Notes: generated from the sequence alone by a model not told the origin. A stretch of DNA of 64,000 nucleotides from Phragmites australis (GCF_958298935.1 NC_084927.1:27540001-27604000); one strand, 5' to 3'; positions 24,501 to 36,539 are shown, numbered from the stretch's first letter. Program-made: numbers and translations.

Positions 24501-24763
24501 CATGGGTCGTGGGCGGCGACTGACGAGTAGAGGACTAGAGGAGGCGATCTGGAAGGAGCTGAGGGGACATTTGATGTTGAGCAGGGGGCATGGGGACACC
24601 ACAGAGCAAACGTCATAGCCCACAGAGCATATTCACGTCGAGCGTGGTGGCCTGGGGGCATCGAGTGTGTGGGCTTTGTGGGGGGGGGGGGGAGGTGTTA
24701 AATGGGTATAAGGGTGCTATCCATTAGTCATCTGGGCATAAATCTACTCTTGTATCCATGCAA
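24501..24763. other. Intergenic between P450 pseudogene and Helitron
   Basis: No gene recognised. A run of G's lies near 24677-24691. The 24500-24660 part may be very decayed P450 sequence, but I cannot align it convincingly. Confidence 0.4.
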
Positions 24764-24795
24764 CTAATAAGGTGTCTGTGCGTTGCCACGGCATC
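24764..24795 (-). other. Helitron 3' terminus with hairpin
   Basis: The minus strand reads CCGTGGCAACGCACAG, then about 10 bases, then TTAG followed by T. Grass Helitrons end with a GC-rich hairpin of the type CCCGTGGCAACGCACGGG about ten bases before CTAG and insert between A and T. The hairpin stem here has one mismatch, and the terminal C is changed to T. Confidence 0.6.
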
Positions 24796-24989
24796 CATAT
24801 TTTGAATGTGTGCTCAATTATTATGACAGCATGAAAGAAATAAAGAATAATGTGTTCTAAAATAGTATATCGTTCATACATAACGTACGTCATACAAACA
24901 AATAAATTGTTTTGTGTCGAACGTGATATTGATACAAACAATAAAGTGACATAGCACACTATTATAAAATGCATTTATGAGATGATGAC

Positions 24990-27900
24990 TACTTTGTAGA
25001 CAATATTCTTGGTTAGTGTGCATGCTGAATCTATGGTAGCATCATTTCATGGTCCAACAAGTATTTTTATAGTGCTCCTAGCAGTTGCTCGTGATAGGAC
25101 GACATAGAGATGACCATGGGAGAAAACTGGATTAGGTAGGTAGATTCCAACATGTTGGATTGGTTGTCCTTGTGCTTTGTTGATGATCATTGTGAAGCTC
25201 TGATAGGAATTTGGTTCCTCTTAAATTTAAAAGGGAACATTTCATCATCAGATGGGTACAAAGGTATCCTTGGTAGGAATACTCTCTTTCTAGCATGGGG
25301 ACTAGCACAATTTCTGCATTGATAGTGTTCCGTTGAAATGCTCGGATTATCAACCTTCTCCCATTACATAACCCATTAGTTGGATCTAGATTTCTGAGCA
25401 AAATCACAGGGCAATTGACCTTTAGCTTGAGGATGTTCAGTGGTAGTCCATTTGGGGTGAGAGAATTCAATAATTTAAGGGGATAATGGTTGTTAGTATC
25501 ATCAACTGCAAGATCATAGCTGTGATAGACCATCTTATCGCCATGAAAGTATTGGATAAGCCTCAAATTTATGTCATCAACGTTCTCATTCCTTGTTGAC
25601 AAAAATAGCTCGAGATGTGATGTAATTTGGACTGGACATGTGTGTTGCTAACATAGGAAAGACTCTATCAATAAGATTATCAATGTCAGATTTTGCACCA
25701 GTGTAAGGCACACATATCGCGTCAGTTACCTTTACATAGTCATCTTTGACAATTTTTTCAGTGCCATTCCTGAACACAGTAGGTAGTAAAAAAAAATCAT
25801 AGATTTGATTGAGCCCTCATATTATGAACAAGCCTCAGCTTTTGCATGTTGTCCCAAAGGTAAGATCTGCGTAATGTTGCATTTATTATTTGTGCTCTTG
25901 TCCCCTTTCGCACAATTGGAAGGACCTGCCTGAAGTCGCCTTCAAAAACTATCATCTTTCCTCCAAATGGTAGATCGGGCTTTTCTATGATGTCTCTCAC
26001 GCTCTTATGAAGTGCCTCAATTGCTTATCTTTTTGTCATAGAGACCTCATCTCATAATATAAGTAAAACCATTCAAAGAAGTTTGGCTACCCCACTATGC
26101 TTCGTGAAGTTACACACCCATCCTTCTTGTATGCTCAGTGATATCTTAAATCTTGAGTGTGCAGCCCTACAACTAAGCATGATGGAGGTAGCAACACCAA
26201 ACATCACGGTAGCAACATCTATCTTTCCCTCACTACGGACTTTCGCTAGCAAAGCTTTGTATAGGAATGTCTTTCCGATCCCTCGAGGACCATCAACAAA
26301 GTATGTAGTTCCATTACCACTGCCAATAGATGATGATATTTTATCACAAGCATACCATTGTTCATGATTGAGAGATGACACGACTGAGGCAAATTCATGG
26401 CCTGCCTCTATAGATCTCTCTTCGAATATTTCCCTTACCTCTCCTGATATGGTGTCATTTCCTCTTTGATCTCAGGAAGAGGGAATGATGTTATGTCCTT
26501 ACCCATTGACTGTAGCATATTTCTAATATCCAACGGAACCATCTGTTCAACTACATGTGAGTTCATTTGGTCTCACTGGAAGTCATCAGACATTGCTTCT
26601 AGGTGTTTGTTCTATAGCCCACAAACATCGCTAGGTTCGCAGAAAATCAATATTGTGGCAAACAGCCTTCAGAGAGATGATGGCATATGGAATATTTCAG
26701 CCTCTATTAGGCAATCATCAATTTTATTGTCTGACTCAATAAGACCTCTTTTCTTGGTAGCTTCTCGGAAGGTATGGTAGACAATACCATCAAATGTCCT
26801 TAGATTTTCATATGAAGTAACACCTGCCACGCTGTTTAGTAGCACCCTTATATAGTATCTTTCTCCCTCTGCAAGATGTGCTAGGATGATCCTCCCAAGC
26901 TATGTGCGTTGTTTTCTCTTATTCCATTTCTTCAATGTAGGGTTCCAAACTGCATATTCTGGGAATTCCCTATATAGTATGCTTCGTGTCCACAGGAACT
27001 CACAGTTCACCTTAAAATACTTGGTTAACATGGTCTCAGAGGTGCCTTGTTGATCCAAAACCCGACATACGTCCATTCTCCCTATAGGACACGAGATGCA
27101 TGCCTGGGAGATGAAGTTGCAGTTGCAACACTGGGTGGAGATCCCACTAATATCAAAACTAAAGATTCTTCACAATGCCTCCTGTGGGGCTACCCATCTA
27201 GCTTCCCTATAATCATCTATCTCATTAATCTCATGATTGCCATCAACATCATTGATAGAAACATATGTCTTGTCATGCCCTTTGTAGATGTACTTGTAAA
27301 GGTATTTGATAACCTTAATTCTTGAGTAAACCTCGGTGTTAATGTGGAAGTCATACCTCCTTAGTAGCTTAGGATTATATGGCATAACCCATCTGTTGTC
27401 CAAGTCATGCCCTCTTACATGTACCTTATGTCCACCATCTTGTCATCTGTAGATGGGGTAAGGGTACTTGTCCTAGAGAATTGTGTCAGTAAACTGGCGT
27501 GGATAATAGTTCTTGCATGTACGATTTTGATTCTCTATGCATACATTATCGGGGTTTAATGAACCACAGAGGCCATGCATCATGTGTCTGACTACCATTT
27601 CATGAAGCTCAGGATACCTATCCTTGTTTGGAAGCTCTACGGAAATGAAGATGTCATACTGTTCTGGACATGTTAGCTTATAGCATGACTGCATGATAAG
27701 GATAAAGTGTACATGCGGTAGACCCCTTTTCTGGAACTCGATGTCATGGACTTGTGCTGCAACGACACCAAGGATGTGATTATGGAAGCGCTAAAACTTG
27801 AGATCCTCTAGTTTGGCTCTAAATACTCACACAAAAAGATTAGGATGGTCTTGTGGTGTTAGGCTAGGTTCAAGCTCCCTAAGTATTTCTTCCCAGTACT

Positions 27901-28535
27901 CATAGTGAGGAAGATGTCTGGTTTACCATACTTCTGCACCAAGGCCATAGCATCCATGTATCGTCATCTCATATCCCTTGGGCCACCAATAAATGACGTT
28001 GGAAGGACCCATCTTTTGCCCAATGCACTCTCTCGATTCTCCCCTACAGATACACTATAGACTAAGCCCTGGTAAAGATCCACATGTATTCTTGATTCAT
28101 TGTTCATAATGTAGTTTAGGCGTAATGTTTCAAGCTTTATATAGGTATCAACTACAAATTGATGGAATAGGCGCTTCCCATGCAAGATGGTGTTGAAGAT
28201 TCCATGGTGCATCTGGAACTTGTAGCAATAATATTCACGCATCATGACGCACAACTGGGTATTGATGTCTATCAAGAAAAGAGTAGACATGGTCAGTTAA
28301 TTAGTAGAAGGTTGATAAGTACCATGAGAAAATTGATGAGATGCAACTATATATCACTTAACTAACCTGGGTTGTCGAGATTTGCAAACCGAGACCTCTG
28401 TACCTATCTAATATCAACGCCTTATTTTGGTATATCTGGATGCCAACTGAGCTCCCCGCTTGGGAAAAGGAGAGTATATGACAAAGGGTCATAACACCCA
28501 TGATGAGGCCTGATTGAATAATATGTTGTTATTAC
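24990..28535 (-). pseudogene. Helitron RepHel: Rep endonuclease and PIF1-like helicase
   Basis: Reading leftward: CYDPLSYTLLFPSGE near 28500; the Helitron-like N domain (RLFHQFVVDTYIKLE near 28150); the HUH metal-binding motif as LPHVHF (HVH at 27707-27715); and the tyrosine region KYLYKYIYKG (27278-27307), where the nicking tyrosines lie. The helicase Walker A, GPRGIGKT, is at 26268-26291, with later helicase blocks FEGDFRQVLP near 25940 and NGRRLIIRAF near 25345. Rolling-circle Helitrons use this protein for strand nicking and unwinding. Several stops and frameshifts break it into pieces. Confidence 0.85.
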
Positions 28536-28544
28536 CAAAGAGAG

Positions 28545-28957
28545 TTATGCTGTGACTTTTTCCACAGCTGCACAACCCTAGGTCGACTTTCTCTTGTCTC
28601 CCTATATATACACAGTAGTCGTCGTAGTTTAGGCTTAGGTTTTACTTAGATTATTCCGTTTTAGATAACTTCACCATTTATCGGTTTCTAGAACTACAAA
28701 CTCGAGCACTTCGTTAGTAATCATCAATATTCAGGTTGCATCTACCTGTTCTTGCTTGTGTACTCGATTCGCTTGCAGGAAAAGCCTTCTTGGTGAGGTC
28801 AACTATGTCTTCGCACGGTTGATAACCACAGAGTAGTGGTGTAGTGGTTGCGAAGATTCTCGATCTGTTCTCGTTGAAGCATTTGGATTATCAATGTCAA
28901 AACTCCATCAAATTGACTTATCATATTACCTTCAAAAGATCAAGCAAGATTGCATCA
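28545..28957 (+). repeat. Element D 5' LTR, truncated
   Basis: Shared with 34765-35179: CAGCTGCACAACCCTA, CAGTAGTCGTCGTAGTTTAG, CGCTTGCAGGAAAAGCC. It ends GATTGCATCA. TATATATAC at about 28607 is a likely TATA box. The first about 430 bases of the LTR are missing on the left. Confidence 0.8.
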
Positions 28958-30225
28958 ATTGGTATTAGAGCTTTAGTTGTCCGTTAGGTAATCTCATTTA
29001 TTCTCTTTTGTTTCATTGTATTCCATTACCTAGAGTCTAGAAAATTGTCTCACAAAAAGATTTAGATCTTAGTTTTTCTGCTGTCCAAACCACTTTGTGC
29101 CTTTCGTAATTTTGTTTTCAATTTTCACGCTGTTGAGTTTGAGTCCATTGTCGGTGTCTTTATTGCTGGTCGAGTCATCATGTTCAGTTTCTAGCATTGA
29201 GTCTTTACTATTTTAGTCATCGAATATCTCGGTCTGCCATTGTCTGCTATAGCCGAGATCGTGTCTCTAGTTGAGTCGACCATCTACTCAGGTTCGACCA
29301 CTAGTCGCTTCAACCATCTACTCCAGATTGACCACTATCCGAGTCAACTATCTATTCAGGTTTGGCCACTAGTCATTTTGACCATCTAATCGGGTTCGAT
29401 CCCTAGTCGGATTCCACCATCCTTTCGGTTTCAACCACCTAGTCAGATTCGACTATCCACTAAATTTTGCCTCCACAACTTAGTCGAAGTCTATCTGTTT
29501 CTGGCTGCTCTCGGACACCCCCATGCACCATTCATATTGAGAATTGTCTGACAAAGTTCGAGTAGCATTTCGTTAGCCAAAACGGAGCAAGCCAAAGTTT
29601 AGAGAGAGAGAGAGAGAGTATCTTTTTATTATCTTTATACCCCTGCTCTCCGAAAAAAGGTTTGTGACCCATATACCTCATTGGTCCTAGAAAAGGTAGT
29701 AGAGAAGTTTTGAGTTTGTGTTACATTCGCAAAAAAAAAAAGGAAGGAGCAAAGAGTGCCAAAAAAATGAAGCAAAGAGTGCAAAAAAATGAGTATATAA
29801 AAAAAGAAGAAGAAAGAAAGAAAGAGAATTTAGGTAGCATTGCAAATTTTGTTCTATTGTTCTTGTGTTTGCTATAGTTTTCGACTTGCTTGAGCTAGTT
29901 TTAGGAACGCGTTCAGACCAGCAACTGTGGCAAGTGCTGTGGACTTTTATTCAGCTTTGCTAATCTAATTTTATTAATTTCTATTCCTTACTACTAAATA
30001 TTATCTATCCAAGCTCCACCTTCTCTCGATCAGAACAGTTCTCCCTTTGCAACCGCCTCACTCGCACCCGATAAGGTATCACAAACCAGCCACTGATTGT
30101 GCCATCTATTGCGATTGGTAAGAACACTTGCAAGAGCGTGGTAAGACGCTTGAGAGTGTATAATTCAACTTCAATCTCCACCACCTAGTAGTTGATAGGG
30201 ATAATATATTTTTGTTGTCTCTTGT
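28958..30225 (+). other. Element D leader with primer-binding site and simple repeats
   Basis: TTGGTATTAGAGC at 28959-28971 is the primer site for initiator tRNA-Met with one change. At 29150-29480 a degenerate repeat of about 35 bp recurs around TCGACCATCTACTC and TTCGACCACTAGTC. A GA run lies at about 29600-29618 and A/G-rich runs at 29730-29825. No coding frame is supported before about 30226. Confidence 0.65.
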
Positions 30226-31094
30226 TTGCTACTAACCTTAGTAGGAGAAGCATCGAATGCGAAAGAGTGTAATTTGAGGGAGGAACCCACGATGGTGTTG
30301 GGTGATCATCAACAAGCTATTAATGACGACATTAACAAGAAGATCGCGGAAACAAATACTATATTACAACGACTCAACGATAGTATTGCAATACTCGATA
30401 CACGTTTTGATCGGTTGGTCAGTCAAACATCGATCAATGGCCGTATGGACCCACATGTTGCAACCCATGAACATGACGAGTCCATCGCCGATGATGAAAT
30501 TTTGGGGCAAGAACAAGATGCCTTTGATGCATGATAATGGGATCAATTAAACTTCAACCGTTAAAGTATGAGAGGTAATAATTTTCAGCAACATAACCTA
30601 CGTGTTAATGATGATCCATTTGCTAAGATTAAATTTACTATACCATTTTTTGCGGGTGCTTATGATGCTGAAAATTATTTAGGTTGTGAGATGACGATCA
30701 AACAGAAGTTTAATGCTCATTTAGTTCCTGAAGTGCATAGAGTTAGGCAAGTCACTAGTGAATTCAAAAGTTTTGCCATCAGCTGTGGAATAGGGTATGC
30801 AACAAAGGGTTAGCACCTACTACATGAGATGCCTTAAAGATTGCTATGTGTAATAGATTTGTTCCACCCTCTTTTAAACATGACTTGCATAAGAAATTAC
30901 AGAACTTAAACCAAGACAATAGATCCATAGAAAAATATTGGCAGGAGAACAAGGACAGCAAAATCATTGTTGTGAACAGGAGGAAAGAAGTGCTTCATAT
31001 TTTTTCAAAGTCGAGGACAGTTTTGCTTCAAGGGGGAGAGAATGATATGACCATCAAGTCATCATTTAATTATGTTTGCCCATCTGAAAATTAG
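30226..31094 (+). pseudogene. Element D gag, first domain
   Basis: The N-terminal part (30226-30534) has a predicted coil (ETNTILQRLNDSIAILDTRF). The gag core follows: DPFAKIKFTIPFF, YDAENYLGCEMTIKQKF, VPEVHRVRQVTSEFK. It is then frameshifted (near 30790) into NRFVPPSFKHDLHKKLQNLNQ. This is the Retrotrans_gag layout of grass gypsy elements. Stops near 30540, 30810 and 31094 and a small loss at the usual Trp-Trp position make it inactive. Confidence 0.75.
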
Positions 31095-31385
31095 TAAGGT
31101 TGTGTTATACTTTCTACTAAATCTGATCTTGCTAAAATTTATGATAATGAACTTCCAAGATATGTTTTGAAATGCAAAAATGCCTTAGTTTCAACTTAGG
31201 ATATATCTAGCTATTTGCCTCCTACTGTTACTAACCTTTTGCAGGATAAGAAAATCATCGAAGCAATGGATGAAGAGAAGAAGAAGTTGCTTGAGAGCCA
31301 CACCACCACTGCTACATCTCCTCCCACAGGTCGTAATACTTTCTCATCCCTTCCTTCTTATGATGGATTTGGTGCTGATGAATAC

Positions 31386-32991
31386 TGTCGGAGGGTGAAC
31401 TCCTGTCGCAGGGATCCCGAGAGACCCCTTTTTAGAGATTCGGCCGGGGGGATGATCCTGGAAAAGCTTGTTTGGGAAATAAGCGGGAACGGAAACAAAT
31501 GCGATGGCTGGCGGGAGATGATTGCCCTAATGCGAGGAAAAGATGGGTGCACCGGGGTTTAGACAGGTTCGGGCCGCACGGAGGCGTAACACCCTACTCC
31601 TGTGTGAGCGCTATATTTATCCTTGAAGGGAATTCTTCAAGGATGTATCTGGTTCTAAGGGGAGAGCCGTTTACAAAGAGCTTGAGGCTCTCGTGTTCTA
31701 GCTTGGCTTGAGCTGGTTCGAGCGTCTGCGTCCTCTTCTTCACACACTTTCGGTTCCTTCGGTCTTGTTCGTCGGGGGGTCCTCCCTTTTTTAGTGTTCT
31801 CCATCCTTTCCTTTTATAGGCGCGCCGACCTCAACATATCCTGAATGGGAAAGAGGGGATGCGAATGTCAAGGTGCCACGGAGAAAGGCGTAATCATTTC
31901 ATCTCGACGAAGTGACAGGGGCGGTGGAGAAATGCGGCGCGCATCCGACCACCCGCCACTGTAGAAGCCCTCGGGTGCCATAAAGGGGGCCCATCGGGCA
32001 GCCTCAGATGTGTCCGGGGTGCCCACCCTGTCTTGTTCTTCCGCCATGGCAGGGTGGCAGACGGAGCACTTCGAGCTTGGCAACGTTATCCCGAGGCACC
32101 CGGATGAAACGGGACGGGACCCGTGCATTTAATGGACCCACGCCCCCCTCCTGCCAGTGCATGGCAGGGTCTGACACTGGGGCGTGGGCAGCTGAGAATG
32201 TCAGGATGTCAGGCCGCGCGTGCCTATTAAATGCGGCATTGGGCCTTTGACTGGATGACACCCTGACGACGGGACCCTTCGGGTCGTCGAATGATCTTGC
32301 GCGAACCTTCGGGGAACCGAGTCCTCGGGGGCTGCCACGTGCAGCCCCGAGCACTCTCCTCCGAGTACTTGAGTGAGACCTTCGGGGAACCGAGTCCTCG
32401 GGGGCTGCCACGTGCAGCCCCGAGCACTCTCTCCCGAGCACTTCGGTGGGACCTTCGGGGCACCGAGTCCTCGGGGGCTGCCACGTGCAGCCCCGAGCAC
32501 TCTCTCCCGAGCACTTCGGTGGGACCTTCGGGGCACCGAGTCCTCGGGGGCTGCCACGTGCAGCCCCGAGCACTCTCTCCCGAGCACTTTGGTGGGACCT
32601 TCGGGGCACCGAGTCCTCGGGGGCTACCACGTGCAGCCCCGAGCACTCTCTCCCGAGCACTTTGGTGGGACCTTCGGGGCACCGAGTCCTCGGGGGCTGC
32701 CACGTGCAGCCCCGAGCACTCTCTCCCGAGCACTTCGGTGGGACCTTCGGGGCACTGAGTCCTCGGGGGCTGCCTACGTGCAGCCCCGAGTACTCTCTCC
32801 CGAGCACTTCCTTCTTGGTATTTGGGCTCTGCGGATCATCGGGGAACTAGGGTGCTCGAGAACCAGAGGCGGCGGCCCCGAGCACCTTCTCCCGGGACTT
32901 AGCTTCTTCTTACCTTGCAGGGTGGTGACATGTGGTGGATGGCCGGCCTGGTCTCGGGACTTAGGGACCCCTGGTTCTGAATACACCGACA
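31386..32991 (-). mobile_element. Solo LTR F, related to the LTRs of elements A and B
   Basis: A 1606-bp insertion with a perfect AATAC target duplication (31381-31385 and 32992-32996). On the minus strand it begins TGTCGGTGTATTCAG and ends CCTCCGACA (TG...CA), like element B's LTR. The 31390-31470 part is nearly the reverse complement of B's LTR end. No internal region is present, so it is a recombination-derived single LTR. It carries a seven-unit tandem array. Confidence 0.88.
32320..32800 (-). repeat. Seven-copy ~73-bp tandem array with CACGTG cores in solo LTR F
   Basis: Units start about every 73 bp (CACGTG cores near 32336, 32409, 32482, 32555, 32628, 32701; a seventh near 32775 reads CTACGTG). 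Each unit has GGGGCTGC and GCAGCCCC arms around CACGT, able to form an 8-bp hairpin, plus CCGAGCACTCTCTCCCGAGC. The array lies in the promoter-side (U3) half of the LTR in element orientation. CACGTG is the plant G-box core; activity here is not shown. Confidence 0.85.
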
Positions 32992-33308
32992 AATACATTG
33001 ATTGGGAAAAAACAATAGATAATTTTTTTGCACAATGGCGAATTTGTGAAAACAGGAAGATTAGAAATGTCACTAGTGTTTTAACTAACTGTGCATCAAT
33101 TCGGTGGAAGAATTTGTGTGCATCTAATGAGGTTCCCCGAACTTGGAAAGAAATGAAAATTCTTATGAGAAAAAGATTTATCCCTCAATCTCATACATCT
33201 ATTTGTAAAGAAATAGTGCATCTTTCGGAGGAACAACCCCTTGCTACACCTCTACCTGTGCCTAACATTTTGCAGGAAAATGCAAACAAACAAGAAAAGG
33301 GAAAATAA

Positions 33309-34331
33309 GAAGAAAAACAAGGGGAATGAGGAGACATCTGCTGCACTATGCATGTTACAAAAAGGTACAAATGATAAAGTACCTATATCACCTGATGAAC
33401 AGAACAAAGGTAATGAAAAAGTTGCTATACTCACACAAGGTGAGGATTACTTTGATGTGCTAAAATTGTCCACTACCCATGCTATTGTAGAGCAACCATT
33501 AATGGACCCTACAACTGATATACCTTTGTCATAGGATGATTTGCTTGTTGATCCTTGTGATAAAGAAGAGCTATGTGATAATGTTTCATTTATATCACCA
33601 TAACTTATGAATGAACGTGTTAATTCTGTTTTACAAATAAATACTTGTTCTGAAATTAAATATGTTTAATACATTGCTAGTGAGCAGGAAGAGTTGAAAT
33701 TGTTATCTTCCCTAAATACTTTAGGTTATATTGAATTTGATGTTCTTTGTGATCTGAATAGTTTAGAGGAGAAATTAAAACTTAATTCTAACTTGCCATA
33801 CTTTCCATAGAATACTTTTTATGTTATTGGTAAATACAATGATAAATTAGAGTATATGGTGCATCGGGTTTAATTTTGTTTATATCTGAAATTTTCTACT
33901 ATTGTGCCCCAAAGTGATCATTTAGAGGACATCAGTAGCAATATTAATGTCATGTTAAGTTTTTCTTGTTCTATTTGCAACTCACCAAGTAGTTCACAAA
34001 AATGAGAGCGTTGTTGGCTACTACCATACCCTACAACCATTGCTTTAACCTTTTTTTTACAAAAGATACAATGATACCAGGTTACGATGCAATATCACTT
34101 CTTTTAAAGAAGGGGAGCAAGAAGCGACATGTGCATACATTATACTAATGATGTATACTATGGCTAATTATGATCAGGTACAATCATTTTAAGAGAAATA
34201 CAATTGTTTCATAAATAACGTATGATATTATATAACTAGAGTTCCTTACGCATTTTACTTTATGTAGAAATTTATGGATAAGACAATGCTAGGCGCAAAC
34301 CGAGGACAGTTTGTTGTAAAGAAAGGGAGGA
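33309..34331. other. Element D region between gag and 3' LTR
   Basis: The reading from gag continues through Lys/Asn/Glu-rich sequence (NKKKNKGNEE, TQGEDYFDVLKLSTTHA) with stops at about 33534, 33603 and 33670. No protease, RT or integrase motif is seen. It ends in a purine-rich tract before the LTR. Confidence 0.55.
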
Positions 34332-35179
34332 TGATAAGGGCATGGCTCCCTCGGATACACACAAGATGATTTCGTTCCTCATTGTTCATATTTTTTTTAA
34401 CGAATAGAATACAACTAAGTTTTTATGTTGATTTGTTGCTTAGGAATCTAGAAGAAGCACCACAACCTCACCTGGATGTCATCACTCGAAGGCCAAGTCT
34501 ATTCGGTGTCAAAGTCGAGTCCTAATTGAACTCCAAAGTCTACTCGGAGTCCCAATACATCACGTCAATAAAGTAGACATAACTCTCACATGTGAAGTCC
34601 GATTGAGGTGATCTTGGACTTGCTGGAAAGCTTATGATGAGATCTTTCAAATGGATCTAGCCTTGAGTAAATATTCCTTATAGATTAGTCAGAATGAATG
34701 AAATAAAGTGTTGTGTCACTGTTGTGGGCCTTGTCAGTTCTTGTAATCGTGTCGGGGTCGGTGTCGGGTTGTATATGTCTCTTTTCATAGCTGCACAACC
34801 CTATGTCGACTTCCTTATGTCCCCTTATATATATACAGTAGTCGTCGTAGTTTAGGCTTGGGTTTTATTTAGATTATTCTGTATTAGACAATTTCGCCAT
34901 TTATTGGTTTGTAGAACCCCAAACTCGAGCACTTCATTGGCAATCAACAAATTCAAATTGCATCTGTCTGTTCTTACTTGTGTTCTCGATTCGCTTGCAG
35001 GAAAAGCCTTCTTGGTGAGGTCAACCGTGTCTTGGCACGGTTGATTACCACGGAGTAGTGGTATAATGGTCGCGAGGGTTCTAAATCTATTCCGGTCGAA
35101 GCCTTTGGATCATCAACATCGAAACCCTACCAAATCGACCTATCATATTACCTTCGGAAGATCGGGCAAGATCGCATCG
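34332..35179 (+). repeat. Element D 3' LTR
   Basis: About 848 bp, beginning TGATAAGGGCATGG after a purine-rich tract. TATATATATACAG lies near 34828. It ends GATCGCATCG, where the left LTR ends GATTGCATCA, so the terminal CA has changed to CG. The start is inferred from the purine tract because the left LTR lacks this part. Confidence 0.65.
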
Positions 35180-36138
35180 CTTTTGCACTTGCTAGTTCTT
35201 TGTCATAATCACAATAGAGTGTGGTGAACGAAAAATGACTATTGAAATACCTAATGCTGTCCTGAAAACGCTGCAATTTAGAATCCCCACTCGTGTATAG
35301 TTGTCAAAGCTCTTCATGTGGTTCCGGCATTTCTAGTTTGACTTTCCCATCCTTGCAACAAAATCCCAATGACTCATACTCAAACATCTTCGCATCACAA
35401 TGGCAACATTCTGGCTGAGGCTTCAACATATGAGTGTTATCTGGTCGGTTTTGGTAGATAAGGTCGGTTGTATCAATATTGTTGGAGCCGACCCCAGAGG
35501 CATTTTTTGTATCGGTGACATTTGAACCTAAGGCATAATTTGGATGGGGAGTGCTACATCTTGCCATGTTTCATTGGTTTTGTTGATCTCGCGTCACTTG
35601 CCTTTGCCCGTTTGTCATACTTGTGTAACGAACTCTATCACGTGCCCACCTATCTACTGTTTGCTCAGCTATCATGCTTGCATAACGTGCTTTTTCACAT
35701 TATCACTTGGTTTCTGCACAGTCCATCGTCTAGCCACAAGTGCTTCTTTCAACAAAACGTATTGATTGTTGCTGCTTAGGTATTGCAATGACATGATTAT
35801 TATTCCCACCTATTCCAAGTATAATGTTATTCATATTAGTTAATTAGTTGGGAGGTCATTTATGTTGTTCTGCACTTGCAAAATTCGTAAAGTAGTTGAC
35901 CATTGGATCTTTTGCCTTGTAACACCCCGGAGGATGTGAGGATACTTTAGGTAGGAATTGCAAATGAGGAAGGTAGCCGACGAGGCTCAGCATCATCCGA
36001 TGAACTTTCACATGTAGAGTAGGATGGTTCTTGAGTGGAAATTCCAAAAGGGCCATGTGGAAAATTATTGTTGCAAGATCTCTTCCGTTTGTGATGTACA
36101 TCCACAACTATTTGAAAAAAGAAATAAAAAAGCAGCAC
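35180..36138 (-). pseudogene. Helitron RepHel N-terminal part
   Basis: The minus-strand frame at 35304-35567 contains a Cys/His stretch, CCHCDAKMFEYE then GFCCKDGKV, followed by RFQDSIRYFNSHFSFTTLY up to 35180. This is the N-terminal signature of plant Helitron proteins. Frames further right (35856-36138, KRKRSCNNN) probably encode its variable start. Translation stops at element D's right end and resumes, with a gap, left of 28545. Stops are present near 35303. Confidence 0.7.
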
Positions 36139-36539
36139 ACATATTTTTCATATTACTAGTCATAGCATGGGACTACAAAGCTAGCACTATAATTAGGTTG
36201 TCGGCGTTTGCTAAGGTCTCTGGAAATCTGTCCGCTGCTCTTTAAGTTAGCTTCACCGTACCTTCCGGTGTTCATTTCAGAGGCAGAAAAATCTCAGTGG
36301 AAAGAAATAGTCTGGCGAGTTCTAAGTTTTTTTCACTAGACCATCTGGTGTGCTTATTGGAACTTTTAAGACAAAATGGTCCGGTGAGCATATGGTCAGA
36401 CGTCAGACTATCCGGTGTTCACATTTCAGCGGAGATGCAAAATTTCAGAGGTTCTGTTAATTGGTGCGGTGTATTGTCCGATGCTCACTCCAGTCATCAC
36501 CAGATTATCCGTTGTTCATATTCTCGGTGAGACCCACTT

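Larger units (their letters stand above)
31215..33308 (+). pseudogene. Element D gag, second domain, interrupted by solo LTR F
   Basis: The left piece (31215-31385) reads DKKIIEAMDEEKKKLLESH and SYDGFGADEY. After solo LTR F the frame resumes at 32997 with IDWEKTIDNFFAQWRICENR, SIRWKNL, TWKEMKILMRKRF and ICKEIVHLSEEQP. It is a second, different gag-type domain after the first one at 30568-31094. The join is exact once one AATAC copy and the LTR are removed. Its end at 33308 is followed by further frames with stops. Confidence 0.7.
28545..35179 (+). mobile_element. Element D: gag-only non-autonomous LTR retrotransposon (LARD-like)
   Basis: The left LTR fragment (28545-28957) and right LTR (34332-35179) are clearly related. 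A tRNA-Met-type primer site follows the left LTR and a purine-rich tract (GAAAGGGAGGA) precedes the right one. Inside are a 1.3-kb leader, two gag-like domains and a non-coding tail, with no protease, RT or integrase. Gypsy-type gag motifs suggest a Ty3/gypsy partner. It lies inside a Helitron. The left LTR lacks its first half, and no target duplication is visible, consistent with a deletion across the left junction. Solo LTR F is nested in it. Confidence 0.8.
24764..36138 (-). mobile_element. Helitron remnant, split by element D
   Basis: On the minus strand, Helitron RepHel pieces appear in order. N-terminal zinc-finger-like parts are at 36138-35180. After element D (28545-35179) come the Helitron-like N domain, the HUH endonuclease motifs and the PIF1-type helicase (28535-24990). 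The element ends at about 24764 with a hairpin and TTAG, a decayed CTAG terminus. About 150 residues of RepHel are missing where D now sits, together with the beginning of D's left LTR. The right (5' TC) end is not identified and may lie a little beyond 36138. All frames carry stops. Confidence 0.75.

Noticed and set aside
32201..33308. Long frames with repeated CHVQPRALSPEHF or ECSGLHVAAPEDSVPRRS units
   Set aside because: These are translations of the 73-bp tandem array in solo LTR F in several frames on both strands; not protein coding.
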